A DNA stretch of 64,000 nucleotides from Gentiana macrophylla (Eukaryota; Streptophyta; Magnoliopsida; Gentianales; Gentianaceae): the NCBI GenBank assembly GCA_026214975.1, contig JAOBSW010000724.1, positions 1 through 64,000 on the forward strand, in the 5' to 3' direction. Both the position numbers and the translations under genes were made by a program. This document shows, piece after piece, positions 43,899-56,929 of this stretch. Numbering within the stretch: the stretch's first letter is position 1; each line of letters begins with the position of its first letter. The notes under the pieces were generated by a model. The model saw nothing but the letters and a program-made list of their open reading frames with translations, made no database searches and was not told the DNA's origin.

Positions 43899-46800
43899 AT
43901 TTTCCCTTTTTGGTGATGATGCCACTACCTCACCTAATCAAGAAAGCAAAAGATAAAACAAAAACAGTAACAAATTCAATAATTCTCATTATAAATATTT
44001 GTTCACAAGATTATTACAACTAGCATCAAGAAAGATAAAATAATGTAAATATGTCGATCTATTGTCTCTTCTCTCTTTCTTGTTTAGCCTTCTCGCTTGC
44101 TCTTGATAGGCTCTCGATCTCTTCTATCATTTCAATCATCCATTCATTCTCAATTAGTGTAAAATCAATATAGTGATTGACTTGTTTCCACCTGGGCCCA
44201 TGCTTCGTGCAAGATGAGATTGATCTGATTCACCCCAAGCCAAACTTCATATACAGCTCCTTAAATTCATTCTGAATCCTTTGCTTTTGTAATTGGCAAG
44301 ACTTTTCACCTTTGCTACTTCTTCTACTTCTACCCGTATTTGCTCTAAAGCTTTAATCCTTGCCTCCCAAAACTTCAAACTCAAGAAGGAGTTAAGACCT
44401 TCATGAAATCCCATGTCACGATAAGGTCTCCTTCGTTATGAAACTCTTTCTTGTACCGTGATAGAGATCATCGCTGAGTTGCAACCGCCAGTGCAAAGTT
44501 GCCTAAAAGCATTTGTATCATCACCCATCTCTTCTCAGGCAAAGAGTCTAGCAGCCTCTCCTTGTCGCAGCCTGATTGGCCCTCTTCCCTTAGTGACATC
44601 ATCAACAAAACGTGAGACGAGGCCATGAATAGCTTCCTCGTGATACTATCACTGCGTAATTGACCCGCCATAGTTCCAGCTTCTAGTATCAAGTGAAGTA
44701 ATCCTTGATTGCGTGGTCTCTTCCATTGCTGATCCTTTCAAGAATTTGGGATCGTGCACAAGAGTTGTTGTGCAAAGAAGAAAGCTCAAGTAGCTTTCAA
44801 AGAAGTTTGTCAAGTTTTTGATGAATGGATGTAAGTTGATCTTTCAAAACTTGTCCTTCAAGCAGTGTTCCTTGCTTGATATATCTTACATCATATATCA
44901 TATCATTCACAAAGATTTTGAGTGGAAGCAAAGTTTGAAGCAACCAGACAAGCAGATTGTCTGCTTTCATTTACCGTGAGCCATCGCTTCTTCAAATCTT
45001 CTTTCTTGTCTCATCCAGCTTGAGTCCTTAATCGTTGTATATCATTTCTTACAAATCCTCAACTCATTTAGTACTTCAACCGGCACTCCACTCGCCATTC
45101 TACTATCAAGATCCATCAACAGTCCTCAACTCAGACAGCCTGTGTCCGCCCAATGACCATTGCTCTACTCATATCTCTCCCAAAGCAGGGGAGGTCCTTC
45201 TCAACCATTGCACCAAGAACATCTTCAAAGATAGGATCTTGTGTGTGTGTTCTTCAAAGAACTTCTTCTTCTCCAAAATTTGAAATTCTTCATCATCAGA
45301 GTCATAGTCCAAAGAAATGCTTCATCCTCATTAATGCTAGCCTCACGACTATCCTTCCCTACAAAGGGCCTTGGCTCAAGCAGCTCCACTACAAAGAAAT
45401 TTCATCAACAACAGGGTTTCTCCAAACCCAAAGTTTGTTCCAACCTCGTGTCCAGTGTCGCTTGAGACTCAGCACTGCACTCTCCTGCTCCAACCTTTGT
45501 CCAGTGTCGCTTTGTACCCCAAAGAACCTGCACTCTCCTCTTCAATTTTTCGTGGATTGAATATATTGGTATTATCCACTTGAAACCTTCTTCAAGATTG
45601 CCAATCTTGTGTGTGATGATGGCGCTTTAGTCGAGTGCCTTCAATGTCAAATCCATCTTGATATTCAATGGACTCTTCAGAGTCGGGCACTAGGTTCATT
45701 AAAATCAAGAATCGCTTCTCCATCCAAATCCTCACTGCTCTGCTCATTTGTGCAGAGAGCTCTACAACATGAAATGTGCTTGGTTCATCACCAACCTACC
45801 AAAGACTCAAAGTGATTCCTTCATTGATCAATGCTTCTAGATCATCCATGGTGAGATCTTGTAGATCCTCATCCATTTCTCCATCACGACCCTCACAGAT
45901 CTACCAAAGATCGCTGGATCGCTGTACGATGGTACATGTGTTAGTGCAGCCCCACTTGATTCTCCCCGGTCCAGAGGGAAAATCTCTCTACTATCCGATG
46001 ATGAAGAAGAATCATCAGACCATCTCTTGATCTCTAAATTTGATACCCTCCTCCTTCTGCTCATCAAACAGATCCATCGCCTTGATTGCAGCAAGGTTGT
46101 ATCAATCGATCCAAAGAAGTTTTCCACTCCCAACTTGTCAAAACCCATTCTTCAAAATCATCATTGGTTGAGCAAATTGTTTTTTTGTCTTTGTAGAAAC
46201 CAAACTTCCATTGAAGTAATCAAGAATTTGTCAAGTTTGGGATCCACAAATTCTTCGCTTTTCTTGCTCTCTTTCACATGCCTTTCAAAGGGCATGAAAG
46301 ATCTCCCCGAGCAGCTCCAGTAGCTTGTTGACTTCCAAAGGATCCAACAAGCAGATTCATGGTTTCTTCTACAGATGTTTGAAAATCAGCAGGTTGCTGT
46401 GATTGTGTAGTTGTACCTACTACTTCCATCTCAGATTCACACTTGATTCCCTCGACTTACATGCTCATCGCCAGGTTAGCAAAGCAGATCGCTTCTTCCC
46501 CCGAACTATTGCCAAATTTGTGTGGTCTTCAACCAAGTCTCCAATCACCTCTTCAACCACCACAAAGAGTTCAGTTCAAGTGGTTTGTCGTGGTTCTTCA
46601 AAGGATACTACAAAGCAGCTCAGGGTGGTCGAGAGAGATCGTGGTATCTTCAACAGATTGCTCAACAACAACCTCAGGCAAGCTTCAGAGATTCACCAAT
46701 AACATCTTCTACAAAGAAGCTCGCACAACAGATCGTCAGGATTCTTCAATGATTGCTCAACAACAACCTGCTCACTTCAAGAGACTTAATAACCTCATCA

Positions 46801-48063
46801 GTGAAGAATCACCGACATAACGGTGGAATAATAGTTATGGGCTCAAATTTCAACAAATTTCTTCTTCTTCTTCTAATCGATGCCTCTTCTTGACTTTTGT
46901 TCTTCCAAGATTTTCAACTCTTTCCCTTGCCATATTTCTTCTTTTGGTAACTTCCTTCATTCTTTGGAGAGGGGTTCATCATCATCATCTTTCTAGTCAA
47001 TTTTCTTTCTCCTAGCTTCCTTCGTTGTTCTCTAAAAATTTCACCAACAGCTTTATTTGAAGCACAAACAGGTCAAGAATCTCCACTTGACCTCAAACAG
47101 ACTCAGCAGCCTCAGGTCTGTTTCCTTTCTTGTTTTCTTTGAAGGCTTTAACACTTCGGCTTATCTTCCTTGTAGTTCCAAATTTTCTTTTCCAAAGCAA
47201 TTTTCTTTGGTGCAAAGAGGTTTGATAGATATCTTCTTAGTCTCAATAACTCCGCCACCACCAAAGATCACCATCATCTCCATCATTATCATCATCGTGA
47301 GCCTCTCCAAAGAATCTCTTCATCATCATCAAGTCCAGAATTGCATGATCAATCTCCTTCTTGTATCCGGACTCGATTTATGTCAATCGGTTCAAGATCA
47401 AGAACCTCCAGATGATTCAAAGCAGAGTCTCAACCATCAAACCTAGGGTAATGCCTTTGATTTCCTTTTCTTTAATTTGTCCTCCTTGGCTACTTTCTTC
47501 ATATAATGAATGAAATAACCACCCCAATCAAACTTCAAACTCCCGCAAATGATCATCATCAACTCTATCTTGGGTCCGATAGAGTATCCATACCGCCAAC
47601 CAACCCCAAGATGTTCTTTGCAATTAGTTTGCTCAGCAGTTGTACTCTGTGCCAAATATCCCTCAGCTTGATGCCAGAACTCGATTTTGTGTCTTGATGT
47701 ATTTTAATCTGATCCACTTAATGCCATCTTGTTCAATCCCATTGCTTCGTGGATTGATCAACCATCAACAATTTCTTCAAAACCAAACACTTGTCTCAAA
47801 GCAGATTGGAGGAGATTACAAGCTCCTCACCATTCACAAAGGTTTTGAATGCTTCAGCCTCTTCTTCTATAACCATATTCTTCCGTAAATCAATAACATT
47901 GGTGTATGATATCGCTTCTAACTGATGTTGAGTTTGTTCTCCGTGCCCGCAAACCTTCTTATTCTTCGACCTATATTAATGGCCAACTCGCTTGATTTGC
48001 ATCAACAACATAGCCTCTTACACTTTGGCTTGATTCGATTTGAACCTCAATCTTTTCCGCCAT
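43899..48063 (-). pseudogene. COP3 region between RNase H and 3' LTR (ORF3 remnant)
   Basis: On the minus strand a start at 48063 opens MAEKIEVQIESSQSVRGYVV, at the position and spacing of the ORF3 start in COP1. Downstream only short frames remain: 47655-47443 (CKEHLGVGWRYGYSIGPKIE), 46148-45837 (serine-rich, SDDSSSSSDSREIFPLDRGE) and 44692-44468. Sequence here is rich in AAAGCAG and CTTCAA words. The many plus-strand frames (45035-47888) are antisense to this remnant. It is probably the degraded equivalent of the COP1 extra ORF; no function is claimed. Confidence 0.5.
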
Positions 48064-48739
48064 TGAAATAAGAAAAAGATGAAGAAAATTGCTCTCAAAT
48101 CAGGTTCACACGATGTAGATTTTGCAGAGATAAAGCAGTAAATTGCAAGTGGTGAAATCGCTATGTAATACCGATTATATAGACAAGGGGTAGTTGAAAT
48201 CACATCGCACGCATATTGAGGTAACCACGATTAAACCGATTAAATGTCGTCTTGACACGTGGTCCATTACTCCTCCATAACGCTTGTAAATCATGGATGG
48301 TTTAACTGCGTGGTAATAATGGATAAAATAAATATCCCGCCAATATGCTTTTTGACTTTAATTACTTTGATCGAGTAACGCTCCTCCAAAGCAGGTAATC
48401 TTCAAACAGGTGGGCGCAGCAGAAATCACGATAAGTAGACTTCAAGAGCACTCGCCGACAAAAGTACTCACGATCCTTGTTTTCTTCTTGTTTTGTTCAA
48501 TTGATAATACAAGATGAGGTTTAATACCAATGATCGATCCACAAGTGAGCTCACCCAAAATGACAAAGACCAACCCTTGGCAACCTCATTTGCTCAATTG
48601 TCCAAACATAAGTACATGGAATTGTTGATACCAATGACTAATCCGCTAAGTGAGCTCACCCAACATAGCAAAGACTAATCCCTTGGTGAATTCCAAAGAC
48701 ACATCGAATATCACCAATCTTTATGATTCCAAGTTCACC

Positions 48740-49042
48740 TTAATTTGGCAAATCTTTCACTATCAAGTGGCTTAGTGAAAATATCGCAAGTTGATCTTTC
48801 GTAGGAATGTATGTAACCACCACATCTTTCTTTTCAACATGATCTCTTATAAAATGATGTCTCACATCAATGTGCTTGGTTCTTGAGTGCAAAACAGATT
48901 TTTTCGTGATTGTAATTGCACTTGTGTTGTCACACATGATTGGAATTTCCTTTTCTTCAATTCCATAATCCCTTAATTGTTGTCTTAGCCAAAGTATTTG
49001 TGCACAAAGAGCCTTCCAAAGAAGAATGTATTCAATTTTCAA
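48740..49042 (-). pseudogene. COP3 RNase H
   Basis: 100 open codons: WLRQQLRDYGIEEKEIPIMC, DNTSAITITKKSVLHSRTKH, HHFIRDHVEKKDVVVTYIPT, KDQLA, after which one frameshift disturbs the final DIFTKPL. Close in sequence to the COP1 RNase H, showing that the two families are related. Confidence 0.93.
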
Positions 49043-49073
49043 AGAGTGGAAGTTGAAATAGAATTGCTTTTTG

Positions 49074-50150
49074 CTAAACCAGAGACCACTTATTTCCCAT
49101 TAACTCGATTGTGTTCCTCGAGGTGCTTTTTCTATCAATCTTGCAACCAAAGATAATCGTAACTGAGTAGGATATTACTTTGAAGCTTCCTTCCTTGGAA
49201 TACCATATCCCTACTCCCAAAGTCTCTTTAAGATACTTGAGAATTCTCTTAATCGCACCTAAATGACTTTCTTTAGGTTTAGATTGAAATCTTGCACAAA
49301 CACCTACAAAGAAAGGATATATCAGTTCACTGGCAAGTGAGGTACAAAGCAGATCGCCTATCATCCTTCTCAGATAAAGTCCGATCAACATCTTTGCCTT
49401 CTTTATCTTCATCCAACTGATGTTTGTACTCATAGGAGTTGAGCTCTTAGTGCTATTTTCCATACCAAATTTCTTCAAAGAACTCCTTGGTGTACTTGGT
49501 TTGATGAATGAAGATTCCATCTTTATTTGTTTGACTTGCAATCCCAAAAAGTAATTCATCTCTCCCATCATACTCATTTGGAATTTGCTTTTCATTAGAT
49601 TTGCAAACTTTTCACAAAGTAAGTCATTTTCGTGAGCCAAAAATTATGTCATCAACATAAATTTGTACCAAACAGGTGTCGTTTCCTTCATCGATTCTCA
49701 AAAGAGTCTTGTCAATGGTGCCTTTGTAAAACCATTGTCCACCAAGAATTGAGATAGTAGTCTCATACCATGCTCTTGGTGCTTGTTTCAATCCATAAAG
49801 TGCTTTGTTGAGTCTATACACTTTATCTTCTTGATCTTTAACTTCAAATCCAGGAGGTTGTCGAACATACACTTCCTCCTCTAGATACCATTCAAAAATG
49901 CACTCTTGACATCCATTTGATATACTTTGAAGTTCTTATATGCAAAGATGTGCCAAGAATAACTGATAGCTTCCAATCTTGCAACAGTGCATAAGTTTCA
50001 TCAAAATCTATTCCTTTCGCTTGAGAATAGCCTTTGCAACTAGTCCGGCCTTATTTCTTACAATGGTACCTGATTCATCAAGTTTATTTCTCAGATACCC
50101 ACTTAGTACCAATGATATTTGCATGAACTGGCCTTTCAACTAGTGTCCAA
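49074..50150 (-). pseudogene. COP3 reverse transcriptase
   Basis: 49872-49624 reads YVRQPPGFEVKDQEDKVYRL, NKALYGLKQAPRAWYE and VQIYVDDIIFGS, the intact polymerase box. 49640-49074 continues with MSMMGEMNYFLGLQVKQ and RRMIGDLL, then LGAIKRILKYLKETLGVGIW, the end of RT and start of RNase H. The N-terminal part (50150-49880) is present with frameshifts. The domain copies element RNA into DNA. Confidence 0.93.
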
Positions 50151-50824
50151 ACTTGATTTCTTTCAAATTCATTTAATTCTTCTTGCATAGCAATTATCCA
50201 ACTGATCTCAAATTGCTTCTTCAACAACTTTAGGTTCCATTTGAGATAGAAAACAAGTAAACATAGCTTCCAGCTTGTCTTCTAGTCCTCACACCTTGTC
50301 AGACATTGCCAATAACTTGTTCAAACAGGTGATTCCTTAACCATTGTGGATTTTGGTTATTTTGATTATCGTGAACCTCATCTTCAAGTGTGGTCTCATT
50401 GTAGCTTCTTCTACAGGGGTTCAAGCAGATCCTTGTAATCGCATCGCTTGTTGCATCAAGAATATTATCACAGGTGTTCAAGCAGGGCAAAGATCGTAAA
50501 CTTTCAAGTCATTGAATCTTTCCAAAACTTCAATACAACTGATCTGACTTGTTGATTCTCAAAGCAGTTCATGATCTTCATCTTCCATTCCAAGAAACTT
50601 AGGTTCATCAAACACAACATGGATTGTTTCTTCATGTTTTAGTGACCTCTTGTTCAAGACTTAATGCTCATTGATCAAGAATATCCCAAGAATATGCCTT
50701 CATCCTGATTTTGGTTGGAATGTCTTCAAATGAACTTTGTGATTTAGAATAAAACATTTACTTCCAAATGGATGGAAATAGGATATGTTAGGTTTCCTTC
50801 CATTCCAAACCTCATAAGGTGTCT

Positions 50825-51290
50825 TCAAGCAGCCTTCTTGTTTATCGATGTTCTATTTTGTGTATAGCATGTCAGATTTATCGCTTCAAATTTCAATATC
50901 TTTCGTAGCAATGCTTCACAAATCATTGTTCTTCCCGCTTCCTTTAATGTTCTCGCTTTTTCTTTCAAAGAACCCCATTTTGTCGAGGTGTACCAAAGAA
51001 GAAGAAGTTGATGTAGTACACCATTCTGCTCACAATATTCTCTTATAACTTTGTTGAGAAATTCAAGACTCGATCCGATCTTATCTTTATGATGATCATA
51101 AACTTTTCTCATTTTGTAATCTCTTCAAAAGATTAGGCAAGCTTTGGAGTGTCTCACTTTTCTTGTTCATGAATATCACCCAAGTGTATCTTGAAAATCA
51201 TCCACAACCACTAAGGTGTATTTCTTTCCGTCACACTTGTTGGAGTTATTGGTCCAAAAGATCCATATGCATAAGCTCCAACACTGTTAG
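50825..51290 (-). pseudogene. COP3 integrase core
   Basis: 51112-50825 reads EFLNKVIREYCEQNGVLHQ and ends LKEAGRTMICEALL, typical copia integrase. Where the motif with the catalytic Glu should stand, the frame reads LLLLWYTSTKWGSLKEKA: two frameshifts coincide with unusual CAAAGAAGAAGAAG and CAAAGAACC strings (50945-51015, plus strand). Confidence 0.9.
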
Positions 51291-51474
51291 TTGATTGTTT
51301 AGTCTTTGACTTGAAACTTGACTTTATCTCTGCTTACCTTTGCCGACATGCATCATGTATAGCATCCTTCTTGAATGTGATCTCGTGTAAACCAACCACT
51401 AACTTCTTCTTCACCAACCGATTAATATCATCAAAGTTTAGTGATTTAACTTCTTGTGCCATAACCAATTGAGT

Positions 51475-52200
51475 TCAGATTTGGTATGCACAATCAGCAG
51501 TGTGTTTCGAATCGCAGAGACCAATCCACAACATACATGTTCTCTGCTTCTTCACCGCCAAGTACAACTTGATCACCTCTTTCACTAATGACAATACAAT
51601 TGTTTTTGTCAAAAGTGACCTTGTATCCCAAGTCACGTAATTGTCCAAAGGCTCAAGAAGTTGTAGTCCAAATTCTTCCACATATGCAACATTTTTGATT
51701 GTAAGTCCATTTTCGATAAGTGTGCCATATCCTCTTGTATAACCAGTGTATTTTTGTTGCCAAAATTCACCCTTGACCATCTTTTGCCACAAAGTTTGTT
51801 AAACAAAGGCTTATTCTTTGTCATGTGTCCGAACATCCACCGCCAAAGTACTGCACACCCTACAAAACAAAGTTAATGCATTTTAGGTACCCAAACCTGT
51901 TTGGGTCCATATGGTGGTCGCTGGCAAGCATGACCCTTGGTATGTTTCCATAAGGTCTTCTCCTAAATGTGTCATACTTTGTCATACTTTGTTCATACAT
52001 GTATTCCACACATCCATAAGTTCTAACAAAGAGGTTGTGTAGAACCACATATGTTTTCTCGGCCTTTGGTACATAATGTCGCTTTTGAAATGATTCTTGT
52101 TGTTTAAACATTTGCATAACCATAAGTGTGTGTGGTCTGTCATAGAACAACTCTCTGTAATATGGAGTCTCACTGAGGTCTTATGTAAGTCCTCTCATTG
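51475..52200 (-). pseudogene. COP3 protease zone and GAG-pre-integrase
   Basis: 52150-51860 is the basic spacer between gag and protease. 51836-51475 carries HMTKNKPLFNKL at the protease start region and DLGYKVTFDKNN-like words in another frame, then the pre-integrase segment with W-H-x-R-like residues lost. Broken by shifts. Confidence 0.6.
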
Positions 52201-53099
52201 ATTCCATTGCCTAGGTTTTACCCTAGTAGTATGGTTATACTTACTGCTTCTAGCATTAGATACATGTGAATATTCCAATCATTATCGCAGGAACAGCCTA
52301 CCTTTCCCCGAGATAAGTATCCCTTGAATGATCAACATTTTTGGATTTAGGATTCTTATCCTTGGAATATTTCTGCTGCTTTTCCTTCGTGGTCCAAACA
52401 GACTTAGTAGCAGTCCGCTTATCAACAAGCTTTAAGGCACAAAGCAAATTCTATTTTTAGATTTATTCATTTTATTAGAGTCGTTGACTTCTTAGTCTCT
52501 TCTCGATTTTGCTTCCTTGAAGCATTCTCATTTGGTTTTGTCGCTTCAAAGAATTCCATCGGGAGTTGGATCTAGCAAGTGTACAAACTTAGGACCACCT
52601 CGAACTAGGTTCATGACTCTTATCGATCCACTCTTGTTAGATTGCCGAGTTCCAAATCCAAGCCCCTGCTCTATCACCATAAGGCTTTCCAGATTTGTAT
52701 GCAAATGAGGAACAAGATGGTTCAAATAGATTCGTGGGTCGCTGGATATTCAAAGCAGAGACTTATGCCGATTCTCGCCCAACATCCTTTTCCTTACCTT
52801 TGAGAACTCTTAATTCAATTTTCAATCTTCCAACTTCCAATTCAAGAGCTTTTTTTTCAGCCTTCACAACCTCATAACCAGATTGTATTATCCTCGCTTG
52901 ATTAAGGATGGCATCCAAAGTCTCATTGTTGTCGTAATTTCTAGGATTTGAACCACAAGTTGATTCACAATCACTTCCAAAGCAGGAGTGTTTATAGATA
53001 CAAAGTTGTTGTATACCTCCTCGCCATCCATATTGGCCATCAAAGCATAATCCTCCATATCAAGAACTCAAAGGCCGTGGTCATCCGATTCATTTCCTT

Positions 53100-54290
53100 T
53101 TCGATTCCACTTCATATCCTCGATTCATCTTCAAAGAACCATAGCCTTCTTGCCATGTCTTCTTTGTTGACTGGTCTTCAAAGAGGTCCGACAATCAGTC
53201 TAAAATGTCCAGCTTCTTGCAGCTTGAAGCAAAGATAATCGTGTTCCTTGCCTTGTTTCAACTCGTGACAACCAGTCCAAGTGTCCTGGTTTCTTGCAAT
53301 GAAAGCATAGATAGTCATTATCTTTCTTTGGTTCTTTTTCCTTCTTTCAAGAGGGCCTCTTTGTGAAATTTCTTGTAGGGCCTTTCCAGCTTTCATCATC
53401 ATTCGATTTTCTTGCTCAAGAGGCAATTTGCTCTTGCATTTCATCCTAAGATATCATCCTCGCCCTCCCCGATGTTTCTTCATGATGTGAAGCAGCCAAT
53501 GCAGTTGGTCTTTGGCTCTTCCTTTCGCCTGTGTACAAGTTTCTTGCTAAATTCATAGGCCTTGAGATCTCAAAACAATTTGAAGGTATCTTCTTCATGC
53601 AACTTTCTCATTTCTTCAATTGCAATACCTTCATTTTCCAAACATCTCTGTGTAAAGCTTCCAAGATTTTGGTGTTTACTTTCTCTTTGAATAACTTACA
53701 CTCAAAGCAGGTAAGTTCATCCAAAGATAGCATTGAATCTTGATTCCATTTGCTCAATGGTTTCATTAGGTAGCATCTTGAACTTTTGAAATCTTTTTTT
53801 CTCGCCACACCGATTTTGTTCTTCTTTATTGCATCGCTGCCTTCACAGATTAAGTGAATCTTATCCCAAAGTTCCTTTGCGCCTTGCAATCTTTGACCTT
53901 CATGTACATATTGCTATCCAAGGTTCTCGTAGATGATATCAATAGCAATGTTGTTGAGGTTTGCTCTTTTTCTGCCTCTCTCAGATTCCATTCTCTCTTT
54001 GGTTTTAGAATGTACTCTAGCTCGCACCCACTGTTATCGCTTTGTAATCTCCAAAGGGTCCTTCTTCGCTTAGTACATCCATCATCTCATCATGAGTAGC
54101 AAAGAAGATATGCCCGCATTCGACGCTTATACTCATCAAATCACAAGAGAACACATCAACATAGTTCTAGCATACCGTGTGTTGTCCATGATGCAAGTCT
54201 TGAAAATCAAGAATTTGAAAGAAAGTTTTAAAGAATTTTCACAAGTACAACAAGTAGGATTTCTTCGCAATGTAAGCATCGCTCCGATAC
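53100..54290 (-). pseudogene. COP3 gag
   Basis: 53889-53608 covers AKELWDKIHLICEGSDAIKK, the conserved middle of copia gag. Near 53310-53230 the minus strand reads LCFHCKKPGHLD, a CCHC knuckle whose last Cys is reached only after a frame change (CHELKQGK). The start of gag lies near 54290 next to the primer site but the frame is disrupted. Confidence 0.8.
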
Positions 54291-54293
54291 CAA
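54281..54293 (-). other. Primer-binding site of COP3
   Basis: TTGGTATCGGAGC on the minus strand directly beside the LTR; the same site as in COP1. Confidence 0.9.
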
Positions 54294-54294
54294 T

Positions 54295-56012
54295 TGTTGG
54301 TCCTTGAAAAGGCTTTAGTTAAGTTTTTAGTAGGGGTGAATAAACTTAACACTTAAAACTTTGAGTTAACAAATTTCAGAACTTCAAAGAACTGGCCGAT
54401 ATTTCAAGAGTCTCGTCGAGACCTCGCAGAGCCTGGCCGATAAACAAGAGTTCATCGACAGCCTCGCTTTGCTGAATTTGTGCAATGGAATAATATCAAA
54501 ATTAAGCCTTGTTACTTGTTGTTAAATATGTTACTAAGTATTAGATACTCAAGAGTGTGTGTGTGTGTGATTTCGGGCTTGCTAGATTCAAGAGTTGATA
54601 TGAATAATAACTAATGCGTAAAGTAAATGCAAGAAGTAAGTAGAGAGATTTTATAGTGGTTCCAGTGATGTAATCCTCAGACGCCCACTCTTCTCCCGTG
54701 ATGTTGGAGGAAATTCACTAGAGATCTTTGAGTTATCTGTTACAAAGATTCCTAGGTTGTTTGTCCTTCACCAATAACTATGGCTTCACAAATCAAAATC
54801 GGGAACAGTAGGATTGTCGCTCCCGAGTCTTCCATCGGGTCCTGAAGGGTAGGATTGCCTTCTTCACCGCCTCCACCACAAACCAACAATTTTTCACACC
54901 TAAATGATGCTTCACTGTTTTCAAGCAGGTTCTTTATAAAATAAAGATTGAATCAAATAAATGATTCAATTGCAAAGAAATTTTGATTAGATGATGTAAT
55001 CGCAGCTTGCGCCTTCAAGTGTGTATGCTTGATGCAAGCTTGAACACGTAATACACTTGAAGAAAATAACTAGATCAAGAATTTTAAGCTCAAGAAGTTC
55101 AAGCAGGTGTTTTTCACCGTTGTTATCACTTAAAGTTTATTCCAAAATTCATCATCTTCTTCTTGAGTTGAAAGTCCTCTATTTATAGGTAGGAATGCAT
55201 GTGACTTGAATTTGAAATTCAAATGTGTGACTGCCTTGTATTTGTCCCATCTCAGACCGTGATTCTCGTCACTATTCATAGGATCGACATCGCCAGATTA
55301 CTTTTTGACAAAGGCACCTGGCCCACCCTTTGACTTGTATCCAATGGATAAGAATGTAAATCATCCCAACGCCTTTTAATCTCAACCTTTGATTTGCTTG
55401 ATAAGTCGAGGTAGTTGGTCTGTCCTTATCCATGTAATCTTCCAATAATCTTGAATTAATCGAGGTATATATCAAGCAAAGTTCATCATCATTGTAATAC
55501 CAATCATCATTAACATCTTATTTTTGTCTCAGAAATATAATGCAAATTGATTCCTTTTATCCAACTTTTATTTGTGAAGTTAGATTACATCATTTTAAAT
55601 ATAACCAAGTTCCAAACATCATCCAACTTGTGGAACTTAGATCTTCTATTATTAAGGTATATGTAATCGCTTTAGGTCATCACAGCACTTGCCTAAATTT
55701 CGATTCCATATCCTTGACATTAAATACTAAGTTTGATCCCTTAGCCTTCATTTTTATCGAGTTTGAACCTCACCTTCTTCGCCTTCGCCTTCAAGAGGTT
55801 CCTGCATCGCCATCGACCTATCTACCCCATCGATTTAGAGACTCACTCAATGATAAACACAACAAATTTTTACAAAGGCTTGTTTGATCAAACCTATTTA
55901 TGAATCAAACTCTAATAAACCTATACATTTTATCTAGACATCTTTTTTTGCCTTTGCACTATAACAAGCCTAGTATGGCACTCATCATCAAAACTAAGAA
56001 ATAAGTCCAACA
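54295..56012 (-). repeat. 5' LTR of COP3 (1718 bp)
   Basis: Complete TGTTGGTCCTTG ... GTCCAACA. Followed at 56013 by COP2 LTR sequence. Confidence 0.92.
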
Positions 56013-56338
56013 TCAATTTAAGTTACATGATGTTGATGGTAGAGTATTTATAGATGATACTCATCCTAAGTTAGTTACAAACGGTTTCAATATGTAATAA
56101 TCAGAACCATCTATTAAAAGTACAAAGTCCGATTTCACAATCGAATCTACATCACGGCCGAATCTGCATCTCGTTTGAATCGCTTCATCTAGTTGTTACA
56201 ACTCAATCCTATCACTTTAAATTTGTTCAAACCAATGTTTCAAACTTTGAAACTTCACCGATCATTTTGATGCAGATATGTGTGCCTCAAACTTCGCTAG
56301 CATCCAACACTACTTTATCCTTACCATATATGTTAACA
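56013..56338 (-). repeat. 5' LTR of COP2, truncated by COP3
   Basis: Matches 38220-38549 (TTACATGATGTTGATGGT, GATTTCACA-CGAATCTACAT, CCATATATGTTAACA). About 80 bp at its inner end are missing. Confidence 0.88.
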
Positions 56339-56343
56339 ACCAT

Positions 56344-56922
56344 CGGTCAAACAAGTCATCAATGAGAGGCGAGGATACTTGTTCTTCATTATCAACATGT
56401 TTAACTCTTTGTAGTTGATGCATAGCCTTAAACTGCCAACTTTCTTCCTTACAAAAAGAACATGCGCTCCTAAGGTGAAGCATCGTACATGGGCGGTCCA
56501 TGAATTTGTTTCAATGAGTTAACCAAAGGTCTAAAACTATATTTTTTTGCGTAAAATTATTTTGATTTGGTCGTTGTAGCCTAAAACAACACTGTTAGCG
56601 AGAAAATGACATATTTTAACTGCAAAACTATATCATTTTAATACTAACAAAATTCTCGAATCATAGTGGGGTCACATGACCCGCCCTAGATAACGTACAT
56701 TCCCCTTGCACTGGACTGAATGATCTTCATATTCAACATCTCTTTCAATTGTTCCTTAAGTTCTTTAAGCTCAACTGGGCCATTCTTAACGGGTTTTTTT
56801 TCAATCTGGTTCAGCCCCGGAGCCAAGTTGATCATAAACTCAACATTTATATCTAGAGGAAGGCCACGTAACTTCTCAGAAAAAACTCTTGGAAACTCAC
56901 AAATCACTAGAACATCTTCCAA
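56344..56922 (-). pseudogene. GYP2 pre-RT spacer and RT N-terminus
   Basis: 56922-56686 is an open frame: EFPRVFSEKLRGLPLDINVE, then GPVELKELKEQLKEMLN, the conserved stretch before gypsy RT. After a 203-bp insertion (56491-56693), RT continues in another frame through [15 protein letters not shown] and KNKYP and ends at DDLFDRW (56345-56370), where COP2 begins. Confidence 0.88.
56491..56693. mobile_element. hAT-like MITE inside GYP2 RT
   Basis: A non-RT segment flanked by CGTACAT (56484-56490 and 56694-56700). Its ends contain inverted GGGCGG-TC-ATG (left) and CATGACCCGCCCTA (right), resembling the TAGGGGCGG ends of plant hAT MITEs. Removing it restores contiguity of the RT similarity. The right inverted repeat sits 5 bases inside the TSD, so the exact end is unsure. 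Confidence 0.6.
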
Positions 56923-56929
56923 CTAATGC

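Larger units (their letters stand above)
42181..56012 (-). mobile_element. Ty1/copia retrotransposon COP3 (SIRE-like), innermost layer
   Basis: LTRs at 42181-43898 and 54295-56012 (about 1.72 kb each), PPT beside the left LTR (AAAAAGGGAAAAT, minus) and PBS beside the right. Gag, protease zone, integrase, RT with YVDD, RNase H and a 4.8-kb 3' region lie on the minus strand. The left LTR lacks its first 8-10 bases (TGTTGGTC). No matching TSD is present: COP2 gag is to the left, COP2 5' LTR to the right, so DNA was lost on or after insertion. Confidence 0.9.
38141..56338 (-). mobile_element. Ty1/copia retrotransposon COP2, inserted in GYP2 RT
   Basis: LTR copies at 38141-38549 and 56013-56338. 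Target duplication ACTAT (38136-38140) and ACCAT (56339-56343), four of five. The GYP2 RT fragments on either side rejoin in frame when COP2 and one TSD copy are removed, which supports the boundaries strongly. The 5' LTR, primer site and start of gag are damaged by COP3. Confidence 0.88.

Noticed and set aside
45035..47888. Cluster of plus-strand ORFs that could look like a gene
   Set aside because: They overlap one another, show no domain, and lie antisense to the COP3 region between RNase H and the 3' LTR.
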